Made by a program: the position numbers and the translations under genes
The notes under the pieces: generated by a model
The model's database searches: none
Told to the model about the DNA's origin: nothing
The model's input: the letters and a program-made list of their open reading frames with translations, nothing else
Assembly: GCF_000247695.1 (NCBI RefSeq)
Contig: NW_004624854.1
Span: 1,042,857 to 1,106,856 of the forward strand
Source: Heterocephalus glaber
Lineage: Eukaryota > Chordata > Mammalia > Rodentia > Bathyergidae
Direction: 5' to 3'
DNA: 64,000 nucleotides
Part shown: positions 1 to 10,699 of the stretch, piece by piece
Numbering within the stretch: the first letter of the stretch is position 1
Layout of the letters: each line of letters opens with the position of its first letter

Positions 1-85
1 TCATGTAATGGTACAAGATCCCAATGATGAATGTAACTGTATTTTATACCTAAAATGTACCAATAAAGTTAATGGGAAAAAAAAA
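1..85 (+). mobile_element. LINE-like 3' end with A-rich tail
   Basis: The stretch with 'gatgaatgtaactgtat', followed by 'accaataaagttaatggg' and an A run at 78-87, resembles the tails at 7946-8040 and 25410-25560. The assignment rests on similarity to those copies only, and the element runs off the window edge. Confidence 0.4.
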
Positions 86-983
86 AGAATAAGGCTTACC
101 TGATGATAGCTGATAAAAACATATCTATTTAATTTTAAGGCATCATGGTAAAAAGTAACAATGTACTTATTTATAATTTTTAAATCAATTTTTATCAATT
201 TCTGACTTTAGGGAAACACTTGATAATGGTCATATAATATATATGACATAATCAATACGTAGAACCATAATGTATTAATTATCCTGTTAATCATATTCTT
301 TTTGCTTTCTTTTGGTTTTCATTTATATGGTCTATTTTTGCCTATCCTTTGTACTGTAAGTATGTCTATATATTTAGACTCAACATGTAACTGTATTTTG
401 TATTTGTGTGTATTAATCTGAATCCTTTTTTTGTAGATTTAGTCATACTTCTGTATTTATATTTCTGTTTAGTTTTTAATTTCCTTTAATCTGTTTATAT
501 GATATTTTTATTTTCTTCCTGTTGATTTATGAGATTGTGTAAATTATTTATAATTCTATTAGCATTATTTAAATCTACTTTAAAACACTGCAGGTTTTTT
601 CCTCAGACCTGTAATTTTTCTGTAAATTCAGTCTTAAAATTATTAACAATATGAATGACAATATTTATCTTGTGATGACCCACTTTCCTGCCTCATTGGA
701 TATGGAGGGGTACAATATTGCTACCTCATCCCCTATTCTCTTTACCACCTCCTAGTAAGACTGAAATTTTTTTAAAACTCAGTTTATTATTTCTGTTTTT
801 AATATTATGCATCAGCTCCTATTAGTTTTAAAATATTAATTGCACTGAGATTTTGGTTTTATAGCCATTTATATATATTACAGTTAGATTTAGTTCTGCT
901 TTTCAATAGTCTCCATGTTCACTGCTTAACTTTCTATGCCAACTCTTATGCAGATATTGAAGACTCATTTTCATACTTGTTTT

Positions 984-1046
984 ATCCATCCATCCATTCA
1001 TCCATCCATCCAACCAACTAACCATCCATCCATTCATCCATCCATG
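984..1046. repeat. (CCAT)n simple repeat
   Basis: Imperfect tetranucleotide array of CATC/CCAT units with occasional CATT and AACC variants. It is intronic. Confidence 0.9.
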
Positions 1047-2332
1047 GAACAAAAATGTATTGATTACCCATTATTTGACTTACATTGTAATAAAACACAG
1101 TCTATACCATGTAGGCAAACAAAGTGAAATAATATTTTAGAAAGTCTTAAGCCAATAATACAGAAAACTTATACGAATCTCAGCCATTTCATGAGATTTC
1201 TTCACTACAGTAGCTGATCAGAATAGTTTTATTTGGAAAGAAGGATAGAATCACCTGTTTTCAAAGCATTTTTCTCTTGAAATAATCTCTTGCTTACATT
1301 TGAATTTGGCAGTCACGAAAACAGATATTTTAATCATAAAAATCACAAAAATATTTTTCTGTCTTTACTTTACACTTTGCCTTTTCAACTTTTTGTAATT
1401 ACAGAAATGAACAAAACTCCTGAAAGGTTTTAAAGAGCATCCATTTTACAGTGTGCTCATTATATATAAGAGAAAGTAAATTTTAAAGCAGCTCTCACTG
1501 GGCTGGTGAGAGGCATGAAAGTCAGCCCTAATCCTGCAGCCATGGCCGCCCCGACCCTCAACACTTGCTGTTTGTTCTGTCTCCCGGGACTCCTGACAGG
1601 GGTGCTGTGTGGTTATTAAGGACACCGTGGTGCCTTTTCTAAGTGTGTCACCTTGATTAATATTTCCAAGTGTGCTTTCAGACTTTTCACCTGTTTAATT
1701 ATGATAACGTTCAGTGCATAATAGTATTATGAAAAGGGGACTTGCTCGAAGTATTTTACCACCAATTATTTTGGGTTAATAATGTAGTATCCTATAAACA
1801 CTAAAGGTGAATTCTGGAAGCAATTAATGTGCACAAGGTTTGGAAAAGGCAAAAAGTGCTCCACCTTTGCTCTTTCTTTTATCCCTACGTGTACATGGTA
1901 GGTAGTACTCATTAAGAACATGCGATGTACGCAAGATTTTCTAGCAAACTGGCCCTTAATTAGGGAAAGAATATGTCCTAGAGGGAACTCTCGAGGGAGA
2001 GAGAGAGAAGGTAGGGTGAGGAAAAGAAGCATATTTTGAAGGGCTCCTTGGAAAATTCTGATAGAGCCTCTCCCTGATGCACATCTTAATTATGAATGGC
2101 TGGAGTGCTTTCTGCTCTCCAGTGAATTCCATTTTGAAAATTCAGTTATAAAATTTAAGCCTTCTAACTTATAGAAAGATAACTTGGTATTTAAGTGAAA
2201 AGACACTTTGATCTCTCTTTGCATCTTTATTACATGAAAGATTAAATTCGAGTCTGTCAACAGTGATGCTTACTGTTTATTCTGAAATGGCAAAACAGTT
2301 TCAACTCTGAATCATTGTTTCCTCTTCTGTAG

Positions 2333-2488
2333 AATTTTCTTTTAAATCACCTCAATAAGGCAATCTACAAACCTTTGATTATCAACTTCTCAGCACAAAC
2401 TACAGCAGCTCAAACCCAGAATATTATTATGTCAAAATTGGACAAAAGAAGAAAGGGAGTTTTTGGTCCTCCTTTGGGCAAGATAATG
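2333..2488 (+). CDS. DNAH7: DNAH7 exon 1 of window: AAA3, segment before Walker B (residues 1-52)
   Basis: Reads in frame from NFLLNHLNK to [11 protein letters not shown]. This is the AAA3 stretch between the P-loop and Walker B, and the motifs [12 protein letters not shown] and [13 protein letters not shown] are typical of dyneins. The acceptor is cttctgtag|AAT, and a shorter start after aataag at 2360 is also in frame but has a poorer tract. The donor is ATG|gtaaca. The length is 156 nt, phase 0 at both ends. The usual GKKM before Walker B reads GKIM here. The 5' boundary is less certain than the 3' one. Confidence 0.85.
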
Positions 2489-2649
2489 GTAACAGTTTTC
2501 TTCTTCTATATCCATCGTAAAATACTGGTCCTACTCATGCATACTACTACACTCAGAACAAGGAAACCAAATATACTGAGGACTGATTTTTTTTGTTGGT
2601 TTTTAATCACAAATTTTGATTTTAAAATTTCCTAAAACTGGTTGTTTTA

Positions 2650-3152
2650 CTCAAGTTCTCATTGCTGGGACAAAATACCAAATACCTGAAGCTTAAAGGA
2701 GGAGAGATTTGGCACATGGTTTCATAGGGTTCAGTCCGTGGTCAGCTGGCTCCAAGGCATGAAAGACATGGTGGAAGGACCTGGTGGAGGAAAGTTGCTG
2801 AACCCATGGCAGCCAGGAAGCAGAAAGAGAAGGGAGGAGGTGGGGACAGGAACGCACCCCCCCCCAGGTCACGCCCAGTGACCACCTGTTCTGATCAGGC
2901 CCACCCTCTTTTTTTTTTTTTTTTTTGGAATGGGGATCAAACTGGGGACCTTGCACCTGTAAGGCAGGTGGTGGGACCACTGAGCTAAATCCCTGGCCCC
3001 AGGCCCATACCTCTTAATAGGACACTCAACTAGGAACTCACCAATGGATTAATCTACAGATGAATATAGCACCTCTGTGATCTAATCACTTTCCAAAACC
3101 CCACCTCAGAACACAGGAGTTTGGGGGGACATTTTCGATCTAAACCATAACA
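2650..3152 (-). mobile_element. MaLR-type LTR (ERVL-MaLR), interrupted by a SINE
   Basis: Read on the minus strand it begins TGTTATGGTTTAGATCG and ends near CCAGCAATGAGAACTTGAG, the start and end typical of mammalian MaLR LTRs. Two other copies of the same family lie at 31867-32355 and 54028-54405, in the same orientation. No internal retroviral-type genes accompany it. Confidence 0.7.
2909..2999 (-). mobile_element. ID-type tRNA-derived SINE, inserted in the LTR
   Basis: The T-rich run is the reversed A-tail. The reverse complement carries the Pol III box A region (tttagctcagtggtcccacc) and box B region. An approximate duplication (caggccca at 2896-2903 and 3000-3007) flanks it, so it entered after the LTR. 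Confidence 0.8.
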
Positions 3153-3193
3153 TCAATTACATCTCTGTGTGTACTGGACATATTTTTGGAAAC

Positions 3194-3293
3194 ATGGTCT
3201 TGCTGTGTTGTCCAGCTGACCTCAGACTTACAATCCCGCTGCCTTAGCCTCCGGAGGAACTGGAATTGTGGGTGTGTGCTCCTGCACTCAGCT
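3194..3293 (-). mobile_element. B1-type SINE
   Basis: The reverse complement shows the 7SL-derived pattern: hydrophobic start 'agctgagtgcaggagcacac', a middle 'ggctaaggcagcggg' and an end 'cagcaagaccatg'. It is diverged. Confidence 0.6.
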
Positions 3294-3824
3294 TGCACTA
3301 GACACCTTGACACTAAAAACCAGCAGTTGCTCATTGAATTGAAAGTAGAATATTCCTTTTGAATGTTATTTACACTTCTAATTCTTTTGCTAACATATTT
3401 TCTCAACAAGGTCTTTACTGCTTGCTTTTCTAGACCATTAAACTCAGCTACCAGCTGACTTAATCTCTGTTGCTCCATGAAGCACACACTTCTCACCCTT
3501 ATTCTCACACCTCAAAGGATACAATCACCTTTTTAATGAATTGCAGTGTTGTACATGGAAAAAAGAGAAGGTATATTGAGAACCCCTATGAAAGGATTAA
3601 AAAGTCTTAAACTATTGACCTTGGAAGATTAGTAATGAGGTCTTCCTATTCCTAGAGGAACAAGAAATAGGAAAATTATCTCCCCATTTCGTGAAAGCCA
3701 AATATATTTGCTTGGAAGTATACATCCAAGTAAGAATACTTGCTTGGAAAATAAACCATTGCTTCCCATATATGTACTTTACTAGAAACTAACATGATAG
3801 TTTGAGTTACTGTTATTTTCGTAA

Positions 3825-4103
<279 letters not shown>

Positions 4104-4816
4104 TAAAGAGGTGACAGGGAAGAGCAGCCCCACTGGACAGAGTCCCAGTGCTGCATGTGGACGTTCAGTGTGTGTCCACTCTGACCTTGGCCACCACAGT
4201 GGTCGGCTCAGTGAGCTGAGTGGGCCTGGTTGGGTCCTTTACCAACCAACCCTTCCAAATCAATCATTTGCTCTCCTACTTTCTAGGGTGTGGCTTGCAG
4301 TTTCCTGTCCCTGCATTCTGAGAACCCAGATACATCACCCTGGGCAGCTCATTTCCTTCTGCTTAATCTTTTCCTGTGTAGAAGAACCCTGCTTCGGAGA
4401 CCACCTTTCCCCCCCTCCACCACCCCGGTTAAGTCCATTCTTGTCCCTCTCTGGATTTAGGCAGCTGCTGAGGGACTCTTAAGTGTGAAGTGGCAAAAAG
4501 AACCTTTAAAGACACTTCACTTTTCTCATTGAGAAATATATAAATTCAAAGGAGTCTCTAGGGAGAGAGAAAGCTTTATGCTAATGTGTCTAAAATGGCT
4601 TGATGCAAAGAAATAGAGGTCTTTAACTGTTCTCTTCCTGACCCCAAGCCAGTAAACGTTCCTCATTTAACAACGGAGTCAGTGCCTGTGAGTGGGTTGT
4701 CAGTGGCTTGATTAAGTGGATTGTATATAGTGTGTACATTACAAGATTCAGAACAAAGAAACGGTCAAAGGGAACTCCAACCTGATGACTTCACTTTTAT
4801 TTGCATAACTTTTACA

Positions 4817-4900
4817 TGCAGTACTGTAATGGATAACAGAACATAAAACTACAGTACTGTACTGTGCAGTACAATCAGCAAAATTTACAGTACTGTATAA
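4817..4900. repeat. Cluster of short palindromes (ACAGTACTGT)
   Basis: The perfect 10-bp palindrome acagtactgt occurs at 4851-4860 and again at 4887-4896. Near copies are gcagtactgta (4818-4828) and actgtgcagt (4861-4870). It could be part of an old DNA transposon or a small satellite. The family is not recognised. Confidence 0.5.
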
Positions 4901-5671
4901 ACAAGGTGTACTATACAAAAAGAGACTCTATAAACAAGATGTACACATCCGTACAAAAAAAAAAAATGGGTTGTAAGTCCAAGTGGCACACCTCGGGTTT
5001 AAATTCGAATGTCTGTATTCTGCCTTTACATTTTTCTTCTCTGAACATATCGCTTCAGGAGATCTTTCTGGTGCTAGTCCCCAAACCCCGCCCTTCACCT
5101 GACCTTTCACACGGACAGTTTGCTCCTGGTCAGTAATTGTCCACGCATGCTCCCTGGGCCATTTTGACTCTTCTTTTTCCTTTTCCAAATAAAAGGCTAA
5201 ATGGCTCCCAGGTTGCAGCAGCTCTGCCCCAAGCCAATCACTAGTATTCATGTGCCCACTTTTCCCTGCCTGCTTGGGCACTGGACAGAAAAACAGGCCA
5301 AATCCATGGGCGATCTTCCCCTTGGACCCATTTTCTGAAAGTATCGCTATTTGTGAATGTCCTGGATGAGGAGGAAGAGGAGGAGGAGACCGAGTTGGGG
5401 CAACGACCTCTCACCTTTCTGTCCCCAGCCCTTTCACCACCCTTTACACTGTCCAGGGGGATCGATGCAGTCTCAGCTGACAAATTCCCAGGCGTCCATG
5501 ACTGTTTGAGGTGCGGAGCCATGACTCCTAGGACAGGTGTGTGGTGGTCACACTCTGCACCTGTTCAGAAACAGCATGGTGTAATTCAGTGACAGAAACA
5601 GGACACGGTTATCTGCCTGTAGACAGTAAACATGCACTGTGTAGCTGTACAAAATATATATTTAAAAAGAT

Positions 5672-5755
5672 ATTATTTTTGGTGCTAGAAGTCAAACCAC
5701 GGCCTTGTACATGTTAAACATGTGCTGAGCTACTTTGAGCTACATCCCCAGCCTT
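5672..5755 (-). mobile_element. Degraded ID-like SINE
   Basis: 'Ggtgctagaagtcaaaccac...gagctacatccccagcc' is the reversed tRNA-like head of rodent ID sequences, with the end of the reverse complement being ggctggggatgtagctc. It is more diverged than the young ID copies elsewhere in the window and has no clear tail or duplication. Confidence 0.6.
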
Positions 5756-6262
5756 ACACATTTTAAAGGTGATGTTTCTTTAGATGATATGTTAAATTCT
5801 TGGCCACTTATTAAAGCCTCATATTCGAAAATATAATTTTATGAAAGTGAGGTAACCCCCCAATTTTGAAAAGTACAAGCAGCCAGCAAAGTAGCTGAAT
5901 TTACTACATAGACTTCTTGGGGGATGGATTCCGAGTCATGAAAGGTAACCCTCCAGTGTTGAGCTGGACTGCAGTTGTGCGGGAAGGATCCTGAGGGTTC
6001 AGCGAGTCGTCGGGTTGTAGTGAGGCTGTGTGATACTTCACCCCGATACTGATTGTAACACAGTGCCTGCTGCCTTGGGCTGTGAGCTGTGGAGAACATG
6101 GGCAAGGGCTCATAGATTTGATATCAGACGATGGGTTACTTTTAACTCTTTGTGTGCCATGAATTTGCTACCTCTCAAAATGTCTTATGCTGTAAAAGAT
6201 TAGATCTGTTGCTCTGGAACATTCTAATAACATCATTATGAGTTATCCTTTTTAATATTTAG

Positions 6263-6389
6263 GTGGTGGCCGAAATCCAGTAACGCCTCGATACATGAGA
6301 CATTTCAACATTGTAACGATCAATGAATTTAGTGATAAATCCATGTTTGCAATCTTCTCTAGGATCTTGAACTGGCATTTAACAATCTG
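6263..6389 (+). CDS. DNAH7: DNAH7 exon 3: AAA3, after Walker B (residues 109-151)
   Basis: Encodes [15 protein letters not shown] and [20 protein letters not shown], the AAA3 sensor-1 and arginine-containing region. The acceptor is tatttag|GT and the donor ATCTG|gtaagt, the strongest donor consensus in the window. It enters in phase 1 and leaves in phase 2. TG joins T of exon 4 to make Cys. Confidence 0.95.
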
Positions 6390-7294
6390 GTAAGTAGTGT
6401 AAGGTCAGTGTGCTTTTCCATTGCAAGGGTGAGTCTTTGGGAACCATGTGAGTGTGCTGTGTGAGGTGCTTCTCCAGCGAGGAGACGGGAACTGCTGGCA
6501 CCGCCCCTCCTGGTGGGAGCGGAACTCACCGGCCAAGTTTCTGCTCCACCCTTGAGTTACTTACTGTGCTGTCCACTCATGACTGAGCAGTGAACGCTGC
6601 GTGCGAAGCAGTGCCAAGTTGACGTGACTTCGAGGTCCTGCAGTGGCACTGTAGAGAGCTCAGGGTACCCACGCCCAGCCTGCGCAGGATCCCCAGGGAG
6701 CTCAGTGCCAGGGAAATGCTCATTCCTTGCCCTGTCCAGGGCTGATGGAGGAGAGCACTGGCTCCTTGTCAAGCTGGAAAATTCAATTCAGCCCATCTTT
6801 CCAAATGGATAGTGCTCCTCGGTGTCCACCCCAGTCATGCCCTCAGCCTGTTCATCCTGCGCCAGTTTTACTCTCTTCTGTCTTTTTCTTGAATGTGGTG
6901 TAATTTTATTTTCTTCTTCTCTGATAAATACCCATTTCACCAGTGTTCTTTATCAGTCCTGCATGTAGGCATTTGGGAGGAAGAGCTGGGAAGCACTTGA
7001 CTTGCGGATCCGGGATTTGGGCTGAGAGATGTGTCCCTTGGCTGGGGCTTCTGCCCCTTTTTTAAGTGGTTTTAAGCTCACTAAACTATTCCCAGTTGGT
7101 GCCCGGGGCTCCTCTGTGCACAGCATAACAGTGAATGGAGAGTAGCTTTCACAGCAGTAAAAATCTATTGTTATAACAAGGAGCGGGAGGTCTGTAGATC
7201 AGTTTGGTTGATTTTGCCATCTTTGGTCATGCTAAGTATCATTTATGTAATTAATTCTGCATTTTCTAATTTTTTGTTTAATTTTTTTCTTAAG
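6390..7294 (+). other. Intron 3
   Basis: 905 bp without a recognised repeat or gene. Moderately GC-rich around 6450-6750, then a T-rich tract ending cttaag at the acceptor. Confidence 0.7.
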
Positions 7295-7514
7295 TTATAA
7301 ATTTCCAGATGAATTTCTAGATTTGACCACACAAATTGTAAATGGCACGATGATGCTGTACAAAGATGCGATGAAGAATCTCTTGCCTACACCCGCCAAG
7401 TCCCACTATTTGTTCAACCTCCGGGATTTCTCCCGGGTCATCCAGGGGGTTTGTCTGTCAAGACCCGAGATGGCAGAAACCAAGGAAGTGATGAAACGCC
7501 TCTGGGTGCACGAG
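7295..7514 (+). CDS. DNAH7: DNAH7 exon 4: AAA3 C-terminal helices (residues 151-224)
   Basis: Encodes [19 protein letters not shown], then [20 protein letters not shown] and [10 protein letters not shown] to RLWVHE. The [15 protein letters not shown] block is the family signature of the AAA3 small subdomain. The acceptor is the less common cttaag|T and the donor GAG|gtaaca. It is 220 nt, leaving in phase 0. Confidence 0.95.
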
Positions 7515-7769
7515 GTAACACTCCCGGAACTGAAATGTGATTACACAGGAAACAAACGTTTACCATGCCAGCAACCAAGGGAAAAGAAAGATTTGGCAGT
7601 TTATTTTGTTGCAATGCATGTAGCTATGCGATATTGGGAAGGCCAATGATCAAAATAATTTGTTAAATATTTAATACTAAGATATTTTATGATGTTTTAA
7701 ATGCCTAGCCTTCCATTTTAAAGGAAATTTGGTTGATTTATAAGTCTTTAAAGTGATTTAACCCTTAGG

Positions 7770-8040
7770 GGGACTTGTGAGATATATGTATGGGATCCAA
7801 GAGATGTAAGAGGGGGAGGGCTGGAAAAGGAAAGGGATAAAAAATGAATTAAGAGGGCTGGGGATTTAGCTCAGTGGTTCTGGCGCCTGCCTCACAAGTG
7901 CAAGGTCCCAAGTTCGATCCCCGGTACCCAAATAATGAATTAAGAAATGTCACATCCATGCACCGACGTGCGTAAATGTAATCATTATATACTACAGACA
8001 GGTACCGATAAAAAAGAAAAATATTTTTGAAATAGAATAT
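7770..8040 (+). mobile_element. LINE-like 3' end: polypurine stretch plus A-rich tail
   Basis: A purine stretch (gagggggagggctggaaaag), then 'atgtcacatccatgcaccga', 'atcattatatactacagaca' and 'gataaaaaagaaaaa'. The same order occurs at 10490-10678, at 25410-25560 and reversed at 40548-40676, so it is one dispersed family, probably an L1 3' UTR. An ID SINE (7855-7933) splits it. Confidence 0.55.
7855..7933 (+). mobile_element. ID-type tRNA-derived SINE with target duplication
   Basis: Carries internal Pol III promoter boxes (tttagctcagtggttctgg; aagttcgatccccgg). A perfect 12-bp duplication, aatgaattaaga, lies at 7843-7854 and 7934-7945, showing retroposition into the LINE tail. Confidence 0.93.
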
Positions 8041-8439
8041 TTTAAGGAGATATTTTAGAAGTAAATGCATTAATTTACATTATTTATTTGTAATATTACA
8101 ACATTTTTTAAAACTTCAAAGCAAATCAGTTTGTGAATTTATACTTTGAGAGGAGAGAAACTATATAAAATATACCTAAGTTCCCTTTGGAACAGATATA
8201 TACATGTGCATGGTATAAAAACTTAGAGAGGGAAGAGAGACAGAAAGAATGCGAAAAGTCACGCAGCGGAAATAATGGTTCAAGTCTTTAAATGGGCAGA
8301 GACCCCGGGAGGGGTGGAGGGGAAATGTCCAAACTCCAGCCATTTTAATATAGAAACAATGCAGGTTCTTTAATTTCATAGAGCAGCCAAGGAACCTAGA
8401 AAATGGGAACGTGCTACCCGTCTGCCGCCAGCGGACCTA

Positions 8440-9060
8440 AGTCATGAAGGCCTCAAGGACCCAAGTTCTGTAGGCTTCGTAGAGCCCTTAACCCCTCACA
8501 CCTGGGCCGTGCGCCCTGTGCCATGCACTCCGCCCCCCACGAGACTCCAGCAGGGTCTGCCGACCTGCGCTGCACACAGGGATCCTGAACTTCTGACTCC
8601 ACCCTTCGGGCTACAAGCGAAGGGAAAGGAGCAGGAGGCCCCAGCGCTGAGGCCCTGCTTGGTCTAGGTCACCGGGCGGAGACCCGAGCCGGTGGCTGGG
8701 TGGCACGTCAGCGGCAGGCAGGCTTGATGGCCTTCTGAGCTAAGGCCTCTTCCGCATAGGCGGCGCCTTCTGTGTCCCTCACGAGGTGGCAGGCCAGGCT
8801 CTGGGCTCCTCCTAAAGCGCTGGTCCCTCCGTGAACGCCCCACCCAGCCTGTTGGATGCGGGCTGTCGCTTGTGCCTGCGCGTTCACTCCTCAGCAGCCT
8901 GCACCCCGCCAGCGCTGGGGGCACAGCTGGCCCCAGGCCGCACCTGGCCCTGGGCCTCCTGAGGTCTCGTTTCAGTGTCCCCAGTTCCGTGGTCCTCATA
9001 CTCATGAACCCTTACTTGCTTTCTTCTTCACACCACTGAGCACCACAACCACTGTAGCCC
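8440..9060. other. GC-rich intronic segment, no gene recognised
   Basis: Clearly richer in G+C and CpG than the flanks (for example accgggcggagacccgagcc near 8670). Short open frames occur on both strands, but none has a domain, splice context or start context that I recognise. It could be an old retroposed sequence, a regulatory island or chance. Confidence 0.35.
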
Positions 9061-9150
9061 TTTGCTTGCTTGGTGTCCTTATTGCAACAGAAGCCCTATG
9101 AGGGCAGCAGCTTTCCCTGTGCCTGGCACTCAGGAGCGCTTGGGGATCCC
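9060..9150 (+). mobile_element. L2 LINE 3' fragment
   Basis: 'Ccctatgagggcagcagctt' followed by 'ctgtgcctggcactcagg' follows the ancient L2/MIR-type 3' pattern (clear 'gagggcag...tgcctggcac'). Confidence 0.55.
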
Positions 9151-9400
9151 CATGAGCCGTTCCCCCGGAGGAAGGCAGGGCGCTCCCTGACCCATGGCTG
9201 TCACCTGGGATCATGAATCCTGCTGCTTCTGGCCACCCAGGGAGCCGAGTAGGTGCTGCTGTGTGTTGTGGTGTGCCTTGTTGGTAGCTTTTTTAGGGTT
9301 CTATCCTGCTGGAGAAGTCAGGTAAATGAGTTTTGACAATGGCTGTTTGGCTCTTTGGGCATTTAATGAGGTTTGTGATGTAATAACACACAGTTTTTAA

Positions 9401-9596
9401 GCCGAGTGTGACAGCGCATGCTTGTAATCTCAATGTTGTAGGAGACTGAAGCAAGAAGATTGCAAGATTGCAAGTCCAGCCCTGGCAACTTAGTGACCTA
9501 GCGAGTTTGTGACTCAAAATAAGGAATAAAAAGGGCTAGGGAATGTAGCTCGGTGCCAGGGCCCTGGGTTCAATCTACAGTACCAAAGAAAGTTAT
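9401..9596 (+). mobile_element. Dimeric B1+ID SINE (MEN / B1-dID type) with target duplication
   Basis: A B1 half (gccgagtgtgacagcgcatg... to 'gtgactcaaaataagg') is followed without a break by an ID half (agggctagggaatgtagctc...). The 9-bp duplication agtttttaa at 9392-9400 and 9597-9605 encloses both halves, so they moved as one unit. Such dimers are known from some non-murid rodent families. Confidence 0.8.
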
Positions 9597-9719
9597 AGTT
9601 TTTAATGACTGCTTCATATTTCCACATGTATTACACACACACACAAACTCACAATCATAATGAGTCTTGTTTCAGCTCACGACCTTGAGTTAGTACCCTG
9701 CTTCCTTCCGAGGTGCTGA

Positions 9720-10075
9720 GCCTGACAGTCCCTGGCCAGGGCTCCGGATGTGGTTGGTTCCTCTTTCCTCCCTCCTCTTCTCCTTGCTGGACAGCACTGC
9801 ACTCACACCTGCAGCACTTTCCCCCTGATGCTGAGCCTGGGCTGGCTCCATCCCTGCCTTGGGTCCCATCTGTCCTCCACCCTGACCGCCCAGTGGGTGT
9901 CAGTCCAGCCTGAGCTCCTCTCTATGCTGGCACACACTCTGCCCTAGCTGGTTCTGTTTTCCTTTCCCCTAACACTCGCTCTGGAGTTCATTCCTTGCAT
10001 TTATTGTCCATGTCCCTCATACAGCATGCAAACTTCAGGAGGGAAAATTTCTTGTTCTTTCTTTCACTGAAAACA
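9720..10075 (+). mobile_element. L2-like ancient LINE fragment
   Basis: Pyrimidine-rich sequence with the flavour of the L2 3' region (cacacctgcagcactttc; ctggagttcattccttgcat; tgcaaacttcaggagggaaa). Diverged, and the boundaries are approximate. Confidence 0.4.
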
Positions 10076-10176
10076 AAGTCTGCCACAGTGGTCTCAGCGT
10101 TTCCCAAAATGTAAAAGGATTGAACTCAATGCTCTCATTTGTGCTTTATTTCTGTTCACTCAAGAATGGTTCCTTC

Positions 10177-10271
10177 TGGGCCAGGCATTTGGCTCAGTGG
10201 TTTCGCCACCTGTTGCACAAGCGCAAGGATCCGAGTTTGATCCCTGGTACCAAAAAAAAAGAAAAAAAAAA
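10177..10271 (+). mobile_element. ID-type SINE with target duplication
   Basis: Head tgggccaggcatttggctca, box B gagtttgatccctggtacc, then a long A-rich tail. A 15-bp duplication, aagaatggttccttc, lies at 10162-10176 and 10272-10286 without mismatch, so the insertion is fairly recent. Confidence 0.93.
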
Positions 10272-10489
10272 AAGAATGGTTCCTTCGGGGCCTAATATAG
10301 ATCAGAACATATGGTAGGCGTCTTTTTCCTCTCTAGGTCTTGTTGGCACACTAATACTGTAATTTAATCTCATAAAATGGTTTTGAAGGTATAAAATTGT
10401 CTTACTCCCGTCTCCCTGGCTTCTCCAAAGCTCTTAAGTGAGTGCATTAGCTTGTTTGCGTGTTAACTATTAATTGTTAGTAAAGAGTG

Positions 10490-10678
10490 ACTTGAAAGGT
10501 CATAGGACACAGGGAGAAAGGTCTTTTGCAGAAAGGAAGGAGACTGTGAGATGGGGGAGGGCGGGAGGGGAAGGAAAAGGAAAGAGAAAAAGAATGAAGT
10601 TGTGCTGTGTCCATGCACCAATGCCCCGCAAGGAATGTGATCATTATGTCCTGCAAACATGTGCTAATAAAAAGTATT
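10490..10678 (+). mobile_element. LINE-like 3' end: polypurine stretch plus A-rich tail
   Basis: Purine-rich 10540-10595, then 'atgaagttgtgctgtgtcca', 'gtgatcattatgtcctgcaa' and 'gctaataaaaagta'. It is a second copy of the tail family at 7770-8040. Confidence 0.55.
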
Positions 10679-10699
10679 AGCCATTCTGCAGAAAAAACA

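Larger units (their letters stand above)
1..2332 (+). other. Intron (3' part) upstream of exon 1
   Basis: AT-rich non-coding sequence. No dynein-like reading frame with splice sites was found, so the exon carrying the AAA3 P-loop must lie before the window. Positions 1-85 look like an A-tailed LINE 3' end. A CCAT-type simple repeat lies at 984-1046. The rest holds nothing I recognise beyond possible decayed LINE sequence. It ends in a good polypyrimidine tract (cctcttctgtag). Confidence 0.6.

Noticed and set aside
2375..2635. Reading the exon 1 frame as a gene starting at 2375 and running to 2635
   Set aside because: The dynein match begins upstream of 2375 and stops at 2488, where a GT donor follows. 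The rest (2489-2635) is intron.
7855..7933. tRNA gene call at this and the other ID elements
   Set aside because: The Pol III boxes are present, but the units end in A-tails and have target duplications and no full cloverleaf. They are tRNA-derived SINEs, not tRNA genes.
8664..9005. A 113-codon open frame on the minus strand in the GC-rich segment
   Set aside because: Low-complexity Arg/Pro/Gly-rich translation typical of GC-rich non-coding DNA. No splice or promoter context.
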